This document shows, piece after piece, positions 8,512 to 21,967 of a DNA stretch of 64,000 nucleotides. Position 1 is the stretch's first letter, and each line of letters starts with the position of its first letter. This DNA comes from Deinococcus arcticus (GTDB taxonomy: Bacteria > Deinococcota > Deinococci > Deinococcales > Deinococcaceae): contig NZ_PYSV01000013.1 in NCBI RefSeq assembly GCF_003028415.1, positions 78,817 to 142,816 of the forward strand. Reading direction: 5' to 3'. Made by a program: the position numbers and the translations under genes. The notes under the pieces were generated by a model that did no database searches, was not told the origin of the DNA, and worked only from the letters and a program-made list of their open reading frames with translations.

Positions 8512-8660
8512 AAGGACGTTGCCCCTCACAGTGCGACTGTTCAGGAGAGCACCACAAAGTCTCCACGCCCGGTGCAACGTCCTTTTTTCGATACTCGCTC
8601 TGCGGCGCAGCTGTTCCAGCCCGCTCGGTTGATCTCAAGATCAACAGCGAGCGACTGAGC
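8512..8660 (-). repeat. Small dispersed repeat, family A, copy 1 (reverse orientation)
   Basis: About 150 bp. Its reverse complement matches 27276-27420 almost throughout, and 17841-17960, 27602-27727 and 27748-27807 in part. Constant parts are a palindrome (TTGATCTTGAGATCAA), GAGCGGGCTGGAACAGCTG, TATCGAAAAAAG, and a hairpin-forming pair GGACGTTGC...GCAACGTCC. Similar small repeats are well known in Deinococcus genomes. The rest of 8461-8961 holds no gene that I can support. Confidence 0.8.
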
Positions 8661-8932
8661 TTCAGCCTCCTGCCCCCGACCATCTGTCCAGTGCGCCCCC
8701 GCGTTCAGGTGTTCTGAAGACGGCACTCAGCCGTAACCCACGGCCTGCAGACCAATGCTGCCCGGGGTCTCATTTTGCCCGCCTGGCCGGCAATATTCGA
8801 TTTTGTACAGATGTAAGTGTTCGGTAAGCGGAATGATGGTCATATGGCCCAAGCCCATGACCCTCACGCCGTTTTCCTGTCGCTCTGCTCGCATGCGCCT
8901 CCAGTCCCCTTCCCTCAGTCAGATGAGGGAAT

Positions 8933-8940
8933 GCTAAAAT
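8933..8940 (+). promoter_or_regulatory. Possible extended -10 for the pil cluster
   Basis: TGCTAAAAT at 8932-8940 resembles an extended -10 (TGnTATAAT). It ends 21 bases before the pilM start, leaving room for a short leader with the GGAGGGAG ribosome site. No convincing -35 is seen. Confidence 0.3.
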
Positions 8941-8961
8941 CCTCGTGATCCTGGAGGGAGA

Positions 8962-10132
<1,171 letters not shown>

Positions 10133-10140
<8 letters not shown>

Positions 10141-10828
10141 AATCAACCTGCTGCCGCAGCAGTACCGCAAGCAGAGTGAGCCCAACGCCTGGATTCCGGC
10201 GGCCATTGGCGTGGCGGTGGTGACCGGGCTGGCCCTGCTGGCCGGCGAGATTGCCACTGGCACCCGCGCGGGCGAGCTGCGCAAACAGCTTGACGCCCTG
10301 AACGGCGAGGCCACCGCCCTGGCCCCGGCCAACGCCGAATTCACGCAGCTGACCCAGCAAAAGACGCAGCTGGAGCAGGTGACCAGTGTGGCCCAGCAGC
10401 TGCGCTCGGGCAAAACCTACTGGACCAACGACCTCGCGGCCTTCACGGCGCAGCTGCCCAGCGGCGGCGGCGTGGCGCTGCAAAGCATGAGCATCAAGGC
10501 GCTGGACGCCAATGCCCTGGGCAGCCTGCAGCAAACCGGCGTGTACACCGGCAAGAACGTGACACGTGAGATTGACCTGACCGGCAACGCCAGCAGCCAG
10601 CAGGCGGTGGTGAACTTTCTGCGCACCTTCGAGAACAACCCCAACTTCGGCGTGAATTTCCGCAGCCTGCAAAGCGAGGGCGACACCGGACGCTACACCT
10701 TCAACGCCTCGGTGGGCGTCGTGCAGGCGCAGACGGCTCCGGCCCAGACGCCAGCGGTGCCGGGCGAGACCCCCGCCGCACCGGACGCGCCGACCGGCAC
10801 CACGGAAGGAGACGGCCGTGTCAACTAA
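10133..10828 (+). CDS. pilN: Type IV pilus assembly protein PilN
   Basis: A 231-residue bitopic membrane protein. It begins VEINLLPQQYRKQ, the conserved INLLP motif through which PilN binds PilM. One membrane segment follows (AAIGVAVVTGLALLAGEIA), then a coiled-coil and ferredoxin-like periplasmic domain. The C-terminus is Pro/Ala/Thr-rich (about 35 residues). It starts with GTG inside the pilM coding end and overlaps pilO by 11 bases. Confidence 0.92.
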
Positions 10829-11462
10829 ACTTGCCCCGCGCAACATCTTTCTGCTGGTGCTGGCCGCCTGCCTGATTGTGGGCGCGCTGTGGTACACCAT
10901 GCGCTTTCAGGCGCGCCAGGCCGAAATCAGCCAGCTGCAGGGTGAACTGGACACCGTGAACGCCCGCGTGCTGACGCTGCGCGCCAACGCCGCGCGCCTG
11001 CCCGCCCTGCGCGAGGAAGTGGCCAAGCTGACCGAGGAGCAGCAGGTGTTTCTGGCGGCCCTGCCCCAGGCCGCCAATTACAACGCTGTGCTGGACGAGG
11101 TGCGTCTGAACGCCAGCGCCGCCGGGGCCACCCTGAGCGGCTTTACGGTGCAAAGCGGCAACGCCACCAGCCTGCCAGCGGGCGTGCGGCCCATTAACCT
11201 CAGCCTGAGTGCCAGCGGGCGCTTTGGCGAGCTGTTCACGCTGCTGCGCTCGCTGGAAACCATGAACCGTTTCAGCACGGTGACCAACGTCAACCTGCAG
11301 CTGCCCGCCGCCACCAGTCTGGACCCCCGCCTGGAAAGCACCATGGGCCTGACCGTTTACACCTTTGACCCAACCCAGGCGGCGACCAGCCCCACCGGCA
11401 CGCCTGAAGCGCCCAACGCTGCCCCCGCAGCGCCCAGCGCGCCCGCAGGAGGCACACAGTGA
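10818..11462 (+). CDS. pilO: Type IV pilus assembly protein PilO
   Basis: A 214-residue membrane protein: short cytoplasmic N-terminus, one membrane helix (FLLVLAACLIVGALWYTM), a coiled coil rich in Q, E and L (about residues 30-75), then a ferredoxin-like domain and a Pro/Ala-rich tail. It pairs with PilN to form the periplasmic part of the alignment complex. It starts with GTG and overlaps the neighbours on both sides, so the cluster is translated as a coupled unit. Confidence 0.9.
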   Translation: MSTKLAPRNIFLLVLAACLIVGALWYTMRFQARQAEISQLQGELDTVNARVLTLRANAARLPALREEVAKLTEEQQVFLAALPQAANYNAVLDEVRLNASAAGATLSGFTVQSGNATSLPAGVRPINLSLSASGRFGELFTLLRSLETMNRFSTVTNVNLQLPAATSLDPRLESTMGLTVYTFDPTQAATSPTGTPEAPNAAPAAPSAPAGGTQ

Positions 11463-12763
11463 CACGCGCGCCCGTCAAGCTCTCCCGCGAGATGAAGGTG
11501 CTGCTGGGCCTGCTGCTGCTCGTGGCGGCCATTGGCCTGTGGTACATCCTCACCAGCCAGCGTTCGGCGGGTGACGACCTGACGGCCACCCAGCCGCCGG
11601 TGAGCACCGAGCCCGGCACCACCGTGCCGGTCGCCCCGGATCCCGAGGACAACCCCCAGGGCAATCCCGACACCGTGCAGCCCGACGGCACGGTGGACGT
11701 GGAAGTCATTCCTCCCTTCCCCACCGGCGGCGCCCCTGACCCGGACGCGGAGCCAACCGACGTGCCCCCAACCCCTGGCGGCATCAACCCGGATACGGCG
11801 CTGTCCTCGGTGCCCGGCAACAACCCCTTCCGGCCCCTGGAGGTCAAGGCCACTGAAGGGGCCGCCGGTACCACCACGACCGGGCCCACGCCCGCCCCTG
11901 TGGCGGTCAATACCCCAGACCAGTCCGCAGGCCAGCCCACGGGCAGCGTCACTCCCATCACCTCCACGGGCGGCGCCCTGGGCCTGGGCCCGCTGGCCGG
12001 CAGTGAAGGCGACAGCAGTGGCAGCAGCAGCGGCCCCATTCCCGTGCCGCAGATTCCCGGTGGCGACGGCGCGCCCAGTGTGGGGGAGGACAGCGGCAGC
12101 AGCGGCGCCGGCCCGGTGGTCGTGACCCCGCTGCCCACCACCGACCAGCCTGTGGTGGTGGGTGGCCGCACCCCCAGCAGTGGCGCCAGCGGCGCTGGCG
12201 GGAACCCGGCCGGTGGCAACGGCGACGGCAGCGCTGTCTCTGGCGGCACTGCTGGCGCGCCCGGCGCTGGTGGCCCGGCCACCGCGCGGCCCCCCGCGCC
12301 CCCCGTGGCCGGCGTGCAGGTGCCCGGCGTAACCCGCCTGCCCTCGGGCGCGGCAAGCACCCCGGGCGCAGGCGGGACCCCTGGCACGGGCGCATCTGGC
12401 ACGGGCACCCCGGGCGGCAGCGACACCCTGGGCAGTGCCGGCGCTGGCACCCCCGTCACCGCTGCACCCACCCCGGGCACGCCCCAGGTCATTACCGATC
12501 TGAGCGCGCCGCCCAGCACCAGCACCCCGGCGGCCACCAGCAACCCGCTGGACAGCTTCGTGCAGACGCAGCAACTGGCCTTTAACGCGGTGGTGCTGGG
12601 CCCGGTGAACACCGCCATCTTCCGCAGTAAGGACGGCTTCGTGGTCGTCTCGGTGGGGCAGACCCTGCCCGACACGCAGGTGACGGTCAAGGAAGTCACC
12701 GCCACGAGCGCCACGCTGAGCCTGGGCAACAACACGACCACACTCGAACTGGAAAAAAGGTGA
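11459..12763 (+). CDS. pilP: PilP-like pilus protein with a very long low-complexity linker
   Basis: A 434-residue protein encoded exactly where PilP belongs. It has one N-terminal membrane segment (VLLGLLLLVAAIGLWYIL), then about 300 residues dominated by P, G, S, T and A, and a small folded C-terminal domain of about 80 residues (FNAVVLGPVNTAIFRSKDGF...) that resembles the PilP domain contacting the secretin. The linker is far longer than in proteobacterial PilP (typically about 175 residues in all). It presumably spans the thick cell wall between inner membrane and PilQ (inference). The GTG start overlaps the pilO stop by 4 bases. Confidence 0.75.
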   Translation: MTRAPVKLSREMKVLLGLLLLVAAIGLWYILTSQRSAGDDLTATQPPVSTEPGTTVPVAPDPEDNPQGNPDTVQPDGTVDVEVIPPFPTGGAPDPDAEPTDVPPTPGGINPDTALSSVPGNNPFRPLEVKATEGAAGTTTTGPTPAPVAVNTPDQSAGQPTGSVTPITSTGGALGLGPLAGSEGDSSGSSSGPIPVPQIPGGDGAPSVGEDSGSSGAGPVVVTPLPTTDQPVVVGGRTPSSGASGAGGNPAGGNGDGSAVSGGTAGAPGAGGPATARPPAPPVAGVQVPGVTRLPSGAASTPGAGGTPGTGASGTGTPGGSDTLGSAGAGTPVTAAPTPGTPQVITDLSAPPSTSTPAATSNPLDSFVQTQQLAFNAVVLGPVNTAIFRSKDGFVVVSVGQTLPDTQVTVKEVTATSATLSLGNNTTTLELEKR

Positions 12764-12766
12764 GCC

Positions 12767-14788
<2,022 letters not shown>

Positions 14789-14883
14789 CCGTTTCCCTGC
14801 CCGGCGCGCCCCCTGTCAGCGGGGGCGCGTTTGTTTGTGCAGGGGTGGGGGCGGGCCGCGCCCCAGGCGCTACAGTCGCCCCC

Positions 14884-16032
<1,149 letters not shown>

Positions 16033-16186
16033 AGGCCCTGTGCTCAGCGACGCTGCGGGTGAACCCCTGGCCAGCCTGCAGGCCCGGCTGGAACAGGCCC
16101 TGGCCGACGAGCTGCGCGGACCCGGCCCGGCGCCAGAGGGTGCGCCCGTCACGCCGCCTGCGGAGGACTGCCGTACACTGTCCCCC

Positions 16187-16789
16187 ATGTTCAGTTCCGG
16201 CCTGATTGAGCGCCCGGTGTCGTGGGTGGCGCTGGCGGGCTTCATGGGCACGGGCAAAAGCCGCATCGGCTGGGAGCTGTCGCGCGCCCTGGCGCTGCAT
16301 TTTGTGGACACTGACAAGCTGATCACCCGTGTGGTGGGCAAAAGCATCCCCGAGGTCTTTGCCCAGGAAGGCGAGGGCTACTTCCGCGCCTGCGAGCACG
16401 AGGTGGTGCGGCGCGTGACCCGGCTGGAACACGCGGTGATCAGTCTGGGGGGCGGCACCTTCATCAACGAGGACAACCGCTGCGAGCTGCTGGAGCGGGG
16501 GCCCGTGGTGGTGCTGTGGGCCAGCCCGGAAACGGTTTACCAGCGCACCAAGCACAGCGACCGCCCGCTGCTGCGCGCCGAGGACCCCCTGTCCAAGATT
16601 CGCACGCTGATGCACGAACGCGAACCTGTGTACCGCCAGGGCACCATTCATGTGCACAGCGACGGCCGCCCCAGCGAGGAAATTGTCGAGGAGATCATTG
16701 AGCGCCTGTGGGCCTGGGCCGATGTGCAGCAGGCGTGGGCCGACGCGGGCCCCGAGCGGCCCGAGCTGGGGGACCGTGCGGCAGATTGA
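16187..16789 (+). CDS. aroK: Shikimate kinase
   Basis: The product is 200 residues, a little longer than typical AroK (about 175). The P-loop is [11 protein letters not shown]. Shikimate-binding DTDKLI is followed by FRACEHEV and the ISLGGGTF glycine-rich motif; the LID region holds RPLL. The C-terminus is extended with [14 protein letters not shown]. It phosphorylates shikimate on the 3-hydroxyl. The ATG at 16187 is preferred over earlier in-frame codons because those would read through the aroC-aroK gap. It overlaps aroB by 14 bases. Confidence 0.93.
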   Translation: MFSSGLIERPVSWVALAGFMGTGKSRIGWELSRALALHFVDTDKLITRVVGKSIPEVFAQEGEGYFRACEHEVVRRVTRLEHAVISLGGGTFINEDNRCELLERGPVVVLWASPETVYQRTKHSDRPLLRAEDPLSKIRTLMHEREPVYRQGTIHVHSDGRPSEEIVEEIIERLWAWADVQQAWADAGPERPELGDRAAD

Positions 16790-17843
16790 GGTGGGCGGCG
16801 CCTCGCCCTACGCGGTGCAGGTGGGCCCGGGGCTGCTGGGGCAGTTGCAGCTCCCGCAGCGCCACGTGGCCCTGATTCACCCGGTGGACCTGCCCTCCAC
16901 ATTCGTGGCGGCGGTGCAGGCAGCCGTGCAGCCGGTGGTCACCATCCCCGTCCCCGCCCGCGACGACTGCAAAACCCTGGCGGTGCTGGGCGAGGTTCTG
17001 TCCCAACTGGCCAGAGCCAACATTCCCCGCGACGGGGCCGTGCTTGGCCTAGGCGGCGGCGCGGCCACCGATCTGGCGGGCTTTGCGGCGGCCAGCTACC
17101 TGCGCGGCGTGGCCTTTTACACCGCCCCCACCACCCTGCTGGGCATGGTGGACGCGGCGGTGGGCGGCAAGACCGGCGTGAACCTGCCCGAAGGCAAGAA
17201 TCTGGTGGGCGCCTTCTGGCCCCCCCAGGCCGTGTGGTGCGACACCGAGACGCTGACCACCCTGCCGCCCGCCGTGTTCCGCGAGGGCGCCGCCGAGGCG
17301 TACAAACACGGCCTGATGGCCGACCCCAGCCTGCTGCCGCGCGTTCTGGCCCCAGACTTTCGCCCTGGTGGCCCCGGTCTGGAAGCCACCCTGGCTGACG
17401 CCATTGCCGTGAAGGCGGGCGTGGTCACCCGCGACCTGACCGAGCAGGGCGAGCGGGCTTTTCTGAATTTTGGGCACACGCTGGCGCACGCGCTGGAAGC
17501 CGTGACCCACCACGCCCTGCCCCACGGTCAGGCGGTGGGCTACGGCATGCACTACGCCGCCCGTCTCTCCCGCGCCCTGGGCGGCGCCGATCTGACGGCG
17601 CACACCCTGGCCTTTCTGCACTGGCAGCGGCCTCAGGCCCTGCCGCCCCTGCGCTACGACGAGGTGGCCCCGTTCATGGCGCGGGACAAGAAGGCCGATG
17701 CCGTGGGCGTGCGCTTTGTGCTGCTGCGCGACCTCGCCCAGCCATATCTGGCGCGGGTGCCGGACGCGGTGCTGCGGGCAGAGTTTGAAGGATGGGCAAA
17801 AGAGGTGCGCGGGGTGCGGGAAGCGGAGCGCGGGGAAGGCTGA
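16776..17843 (+). CDS. aroB: 3-dehydroquinate synthase
   Basis: The product is 355 residues. The NAD-binding stretch is [41 protein letters not shown] and [15 protein letters not shown] follow. Metal and substrate residues lie in [24 protein letters not shown] and [12 protein letters not shown]. It makes 3-dehydroquinate from DAHP. The GTG start at 16776 sits inside the end of aroK, implying translational coupling. A family A repeat lies directly after its stop. Confidence 0.94.
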   Translation: MRQIEVGGASPYAVQVGPGLLGQLQLPQRHVALIHPVDLPSTFVAAVQAAVQPVVTIPVPARDDCKTLAVLGEVLSQLARANIPRDGAVLGLGGGAATDLAGFAAASYLRGVAFYTAPTTLLGMVDAAVGGKTGVNLPEGKNLVGAFWPPQAVWCDTETLTTLPPAVFREGAAEAYKHGLMADPSLLPRVLAPDFRPGGPGLEATLADAIAVKAGVVTRDLTEQGERAFLNFGHTLAHALEAVTHHALPHGQAVGYGMHYAARLSRALGGADLTAHTLAFLHWQRPQALPPLRYDEVAPFMARDKKADAVGVRFVLLRDLAQPYLARVPDAVLRAEFEGWAKEVRGVREAERGEG

Positions 17844-17960
17844 GTCGCGCTCGGTTGATCCCCGGATCAACCGAGCGGGCTGGAACAGCGGTGCCGCAGA
17901 GCGAGTGGCGAACACAGGGGCTCGCACCGGAAATGGACACGGTTCTGCCCTGTTCTGAAC
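17841..17960 (+). repeat. Small dispersed repeat, family A, divergent copy
   Basis: It starts with GCTCGGTTGATCCCCGGATCAACCGAGC (a 10-bp-arm palindrome at 17849-17876), then GGGCTGGAACAGCGGTGCCGCAGAGCGAG, shared with the other family A copies. The second half is diverged: the GTTGC...GCAAC hairpin is replaced by GAAATGGACACGG and TTCTGAACCGG. It abuts the aroB stop codon and fills most of the aroB-aroQ gap. Confidence 0.65.
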
Positions 17961-18044
17961 CGGTGGAGTGGGAGGGGCGAGGGCCTGAACCCCTCCCTGT
18001 TCTTTTCCCGCGCCCCGCCCGCTGCACACTGCTACCCTCCTCTC

Positions 18045-18470
18045 ATGCTGCTCGTGCTGAACGGTCCCAACCTGAACCGCCTTGGCCTGCGTGAACCGGG
18101 GGTGTACGGCTCGCAGACACTCGAAGACCTGGAGCGGCAGTGTGAAACCTGGGGCGCGGAACTGGGCCAATCGGTCACCTGCCGCCAGAGCAACTATGAA
18201 GGGCAACTGGTGGAATGGGTGCAGGACGCCGAGGAGCACGGCTTTACCGGCATCGTGATCAACCCGGGGGCCCTGACGCACTATTCCTACGCCCTGCGCG
18301 ACGCGATTGCCGGGCAGCGCGTGCCGGTGGTGGAAGTGCACATCAGCAACGTGGACGCCCGCGAGGAATTCCGGCACCAGAGCGTGACGGCCGCCGTGTG
18401 CCGGGGCAAGATCAGCGGCCTGGGTTTTTTAGGGTACCGGCTGGGGATGGAGGCACTGGTGGAGGGATGA
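18045..18470 (+). CDS. aroQ: 3-dehydroquinate dehydratase, type II
   Basis: The product is 141 residues, the normal size for the dodecameric type II enzyme. Motifs are LVLNGPNLNRLGLREPGVYG at the N-terminus (catalytic Tyr), RQSNYEGQLVEW, INPGALTHYSYALRDA, VVEVHISNVDAREEFRHQS and the C-terminal GLGFLGYRLG. It dehydrates 3-dehydroquinate to 3-dehydroshikimate. It is the fourth shikimate gene of this run, separated from aroB by a small repeat. It overlaps the next gene by 4 bases. Confidence 0.95.
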   Translation: MLLVLNGPNLNRLGLREPGVYGSQTLEDLERQCETWGAELGQSVTCRQSNYEGQLVEWVQDAEEHGFTGIVINPGALTHYSYALRDAIAGQRVPVVEVHISNVDAREEFRHQSVTAAVCRGKISGLGFLGYRLGMEALVEG

Positions 18471-18709
18471 GCAAGAGGCTCGCCTGCTTCTGCTGCGGCT
18501 TCCTGACGCTCGCAGCACGAGGGGAATATGAGGTCTGCCCAGTGTGTTTCTGGGAAGACGAAACCGGCTGTGTCCTCAAACCCGATGAACTGAGCGAAGC
18601 CAACGGTCTTTCGCTGTCACAGGCGCGGCTTTACTTCAGCCGATATGGCGCCTGTGAGCCGGGCCTTGAGGCCCATGTCCGTCCGCCCCTTCCCCACGAA
18701 ATCCCGTAA
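18467..18709 (+). CDS. Small CPCC-type cysteine-rich protein
   Basis: An 80-residue protein matching the CPCC family pattern: CFCCGFLTL near the N-terminus, then EYEVCPVCFWEDE. Four or five cysteines can form a rubredoxin-like metal site. The family has no established function. It starts with ATGA overlapping the aroQ stop, so translation is probably coupled. Confidence 0.75.
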   Translation: MSKRLACFCCGFLTLAARGEYEVCPVCFWEDETGCVLKPDELSEANGLSLSQARLYFSRYGACEPGLEAHVRPPLPHEIP

Positions 18710-18714
18710 GCCGC

Positions 18715-18742
18715 TTGCCCCGCCTCCCTCATTTCTGATACC
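18715..18742 (+). promoter_or_regulatory. Candidate promoter for rplM-rpsI
   Basis: TTGCCC (18715-18720) and GATACC (18737-18742) are separated by 16 bases, about 130 bases before the rplM start. The resulting leader (about 18750-18871) contains GC-rich complementary stretches that could fold. No known ribosomal leader was recognised. Confidence 0.35.
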
Positions 18743-18871
18743 TTTGCCTTTAGTGTCTTGTGCTTGGTAGGGCGCGGGACGACCGGGGGGCACCCGGACA
18801 TGCACGCCACCTTCTCCCCCGATGGGGCGGGGCATGTCGCAGCCAAATCCCATCTTTTATGGAGTTTCACG

Positions 18872-19698
<827 letters not shown>

Positions 19699-19718
19699 TT
19701 CGACGTTCCCGCCCCCTG

Positions 19719-19747
19719 CCCCCTTCCCCGTGCGGAAGGGGGTTTTT
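19719..19747 (+). terminator. Rho-independent terminator of rplM-rpsI
   Basis: Stem CCCCCTTCC (19719-19727) with GGAAGGGGG (19734-19742), 6-nt loop, then TTTTT. Confidence 0.9.
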
Positions 19748-19794
19748 CCTGTCACGGAAACCGGACGCGGCTGTCCGTATTCAAGGAGGTGTTC

Positions 19795-20388
19795 GTGACC
19801 CCATCCACCCCCCCCATGACCGTGCCGTCCCCCAGTTCCACGGCCCCCGAGGGCGTGACGCTGGTCATTACCGAGCGCGTGCGCTCCTCGCAGGTAGAGC
19901 CCTACGAAGCCTGGGCGCGCGGCGTCCACGCCCTGCTGGGCCAGCAGCCCGGCTTCCTGGGCCTGCATGTGCTGCGGGACCCCTCCGGCCCGGTGCCCGA
20001 GTACATCACCCTGCTGCGCTTCGCCAGCCAGGAGGCGCTGGACGCATGGCGCACGAATCCGGCGTATCAGGCGGCCCTGCGCGAATTGCCGGGCTTCACG
20101 GCCTCCGATGTGGATTACCGCGAGGCGCGCGGCCTGGAGGCGTGGTTTGACCTGCCGGGCAGCCTGCCCGCCCCGCCGCTGTGGAAGAACATCGTGGTGG
20201 GGTTTGTGGGGGTGTACCCCCTGATTCTGCTGTTCAGCTACCTGTGCGGCTTCTTTACAGAAGGCTGGCCCTGGTGGGCGGCCATTATTCCGTCGGCGTT
20301 TCTGGCCACCGTGTTCCTGAACTGGCCGGTCTTGCCGCTGCTCTCCCGCCTGTTGCGGCGCTGGCTGTATCCGGCTCAGCGGAGCTGA
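19795..20388 (+). CDS. Antibiotic-biosynthesis-monooxygenase-domain membrane protein
   Basis: About 197 residues. Residues 20-100 form an ABM-type dimeric alpha/beta barrel domain (VTLVITERVRSSQVEPYEAW ... GFLGLHVLRD ... ITLLRFASQEALDAW). Two membrane helices follow (IVVGFVGVYPLILLFSYLCG; AAIIPSAFLATVFLNWPVL). This domain plus a two-helix tail is a known arrangement of uncharacterised proteins. AAGGAGGT sits 4 bases before the GTG at 19795; an ATG at 19816 is an alternative start. No biochemical role can be assigned. Confidence 0.75.
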   Translation: MTPSTPPMTVPSPSSTAPEGVTLVITERVRSSQVEPYEAWARGVHALLGQQPGFLGLHVLRDPSGPVPEYITLLRFASQEALDAWRTNPAYQAALRELPGFTASDVDYREARGLEAWFDLPGSLPAPPLWKNIVVGFVGVYPLILLFSYLCGFFTEGWPWWAAIIPSAFLATVFLNWPVLPLLSRLLRRWLYPAQRS

Positions 20389-20399
20389 ACTGTGCCATG

Positions 20400-20452
20400 G
20401 GCTGTGGGCCATGAGCTTTGGGGGTTTGCCCCATGGCTCATGGCCCACAGCC
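20400..20452. terminator. Bidirectional hairpin between convergent genes
   Basis: Arms 20400-20416 and 20436-20452 are perfectly complementary over 17 bp around a 19-nt loop. The hairpin sits between the stop of the ABM protein (+) and the stop of the NfeD-like gene (-). Confidence 0.7.
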
Positions 20453-20460
20453 CTCTCCCT

Positions 20461-20928
20461 TCACGTCCAGGTGCCGCTGACCTCGCGCACGTGCAGGGTC
20501 GCGCCGTCGGCGGCCACGATCAGCACGCGGGCGCCCTGGGGGGTGTCGGGGCCCGTGACACGCCACTCCCCGTCGCCCACGCGCACGCGGCCCACGCCAT
20601 TCTCGATGGCGCGGGTCACCACCACGGTTTGCCCCACCAGGCGGTGAGAGCCCTGATTCAGGCGCTCGGCTTCGGGGGAATCGGGGAGCAGCCGGGCCAG
20701 ATAGCGGCGGCCCAGTACCACCGCCGCCACGCTGAACGCGGCAAACAGCAGCAGTTGCACCGCCACCGGCAGCGGCAGCACAAACACCAGCAGCCCCAGT
20801 GCAAAGGCCGCCAACGCCAGCCACACGAAGAAGATGCCGGGCGCGGCGACTTCCAGAATCAGCAGCAGGGCGCCCAGCACCCACCAGTGCCAGGGCTGCA
20901 CCCGTCCCAGGGTGGGCCACCAGTCCAT
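20461..20928 (-). CDS. NfeD-like membrane protein
   Basis: A 155-residue short NfeD-type protein. It has three membrane helices in the first 80 residues (WWVLGALLLILEVAAPGIFF ... LALAAFALGLLVFVL ... LLLFAAFSVAAVVLG), then a soluble OB-fold domain (LVGQTVVVTRAIENGVGRVRVGDGEWRV). It follows the stomatin-like gene by 5 bases. NfeD and SPFH proteins are a classic pair that acts in membrane microdomains and membrane-protein quality control. Confidence 0.85.
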   Translation of the reverse strand: MDWWPTLGRVQPWHWWVLGALLLILEVAAPGIFFVWLALAAFALGLLVFVLPLPVAVQLLLFAAFSVAAVVLGRRYLARLLPDSPEAERLNQGSHRLVGQTVVVTRAIENGVGRVRVGDGEWRVTGPDTPQGARVLIVAADGATLHVREVSGTWT

Positions 20929-20933
20929 GGCCG

Positions 20934-21854
20934 CTACCCCTTGCGCCCGCCGAAGGCCTCGCGGGCCACCTCGGCAATGCCCTGCAGGCTGCCCAGCACG
21001 CTGGTGGCCTCGACCGGCAGAATCAGGGTCTTCTGGTTGGGGGCAGTGGCAATGTCGCGCAGGGCCTCCACGTACTTCTGGGCCACAAAGTAGTTGATGG
21101 CCTGGGCGTTGCCGTTGGCAATCGCCTCGCTGACCATGCGGGTGGCTTCAGCCTCGGCCTGAGCGGCGCGCTCGCGGGCCTCGGCTTCCAGAAAGGCGGC
21201 CTGGCGGCGGCCCTCGGCCGACAGAATCTCGGCCTGCTTCTCGCCTTCGGCCTTCAGAATGGCGGCCTGCCGGAAGCCCTCGGCGTCCAGAATGTTGGCG
21301 CGTTTCTCGCGTTCGGCCTTCATCTGGCGGGCCATGCTGGCGACCAGATCGGCAGGCGGTTTGATGTCCTTGACCTCAATGCGCGTGGCCTTGACGCCCC
21401 ACGGCTCGGTGGCCTCGTCCACCACCGTCAGCAGCCGGGCATTGATCTGGTCGCGGTTTGAGAGCAGTTCGTCCAGGTCCATGCTGCCCATCACGGTGCG
21501 GATGTTGGTCATGGTGAGGTTGAGGATGGCCTGCTGCAGGTTGCTGACCTCGTAGCTGGCCTTGGCCGCGTCCAGCACCTGATAGAACACCACGCCGTCC
21601 ACCGTGACCAGCGCGTTGTCCTTGGTGATGACTTCCTGACTGGGCACGTCCAGCACCTGCTCCATCATGTTGACCTTGCGGCCCACGCGGTCAATGTAGG
21701 GCATGATCAGGTTCAGGCCTGGCTTGAGGCTGCGCTGAAACTTGCCGAAACGCTCCAGGGTCCACTGCGAGCCCTGCGGCACACTCTTGACCCCGGCAAA
21801 CAGCGTGACGATCACCAGCAGCACCAGCACCGCCACAAAAATCGTAAATCCCAT
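20934..21854 (-). CDS. SPFH/stomatin-family protein (QmcA-like)
   Basis: A 306-residue protein with one N-terminal membrane helix (FTIFVAVLVLLVIVTLFAGV). The SPFH domain runs over about residues 25-210 (VPQGSQWTLERFGKFQRSL, VLDVPSQEVITKDNALVTVDGVV, TNIRTVMGSMDLDELLSNRD, WGVKATRIEVKDI). A long Ala/Glu-rich coiled coil follows (QMKAEREKRANILDAEGFRQ). It assembles into membrane-anchored cages in related systems. It is cotranscribed with the NfeD-like gene. Confidence 0.9.
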   Translation of the reverse strand: MGFTIFVAVLVLLVIVTLFAGVKSVPQGSQWTLERFGKFQRSLKPGLNLIMPYIDRVGRKVNMMEQVLDVPSQEVITKDNALVTVDGVVFYQVLDAAKASYEVSNLQQAILNLTMTNIRTVMGSMDLDELLSNRDQINARLLTVVDEATEPWGVKATRIEVKDIKPPADLVASMARQMKAEREKRANILDAEGFRQAAILKAEGEKQAEILSAEGRRQAAFLEAEARERAAQAEAEATRMVSEAIANGNAQAINYFVAQKYVEALRDIATAPNQKTLILPVEATSVLGSLQGIAEVAREAFGGRKG

Positions 21855-21967
21855 AGTCCCCCTTAGGTCTCCTGTGTCTGGGGCTGTGTACGAGGCCGGC
21901 CGGCCCTGGGTTCCCGGTTCAGACGGAGTGCCCTGCCCCTGGCGCCCTGACCGCTAGACTCGCGCGC

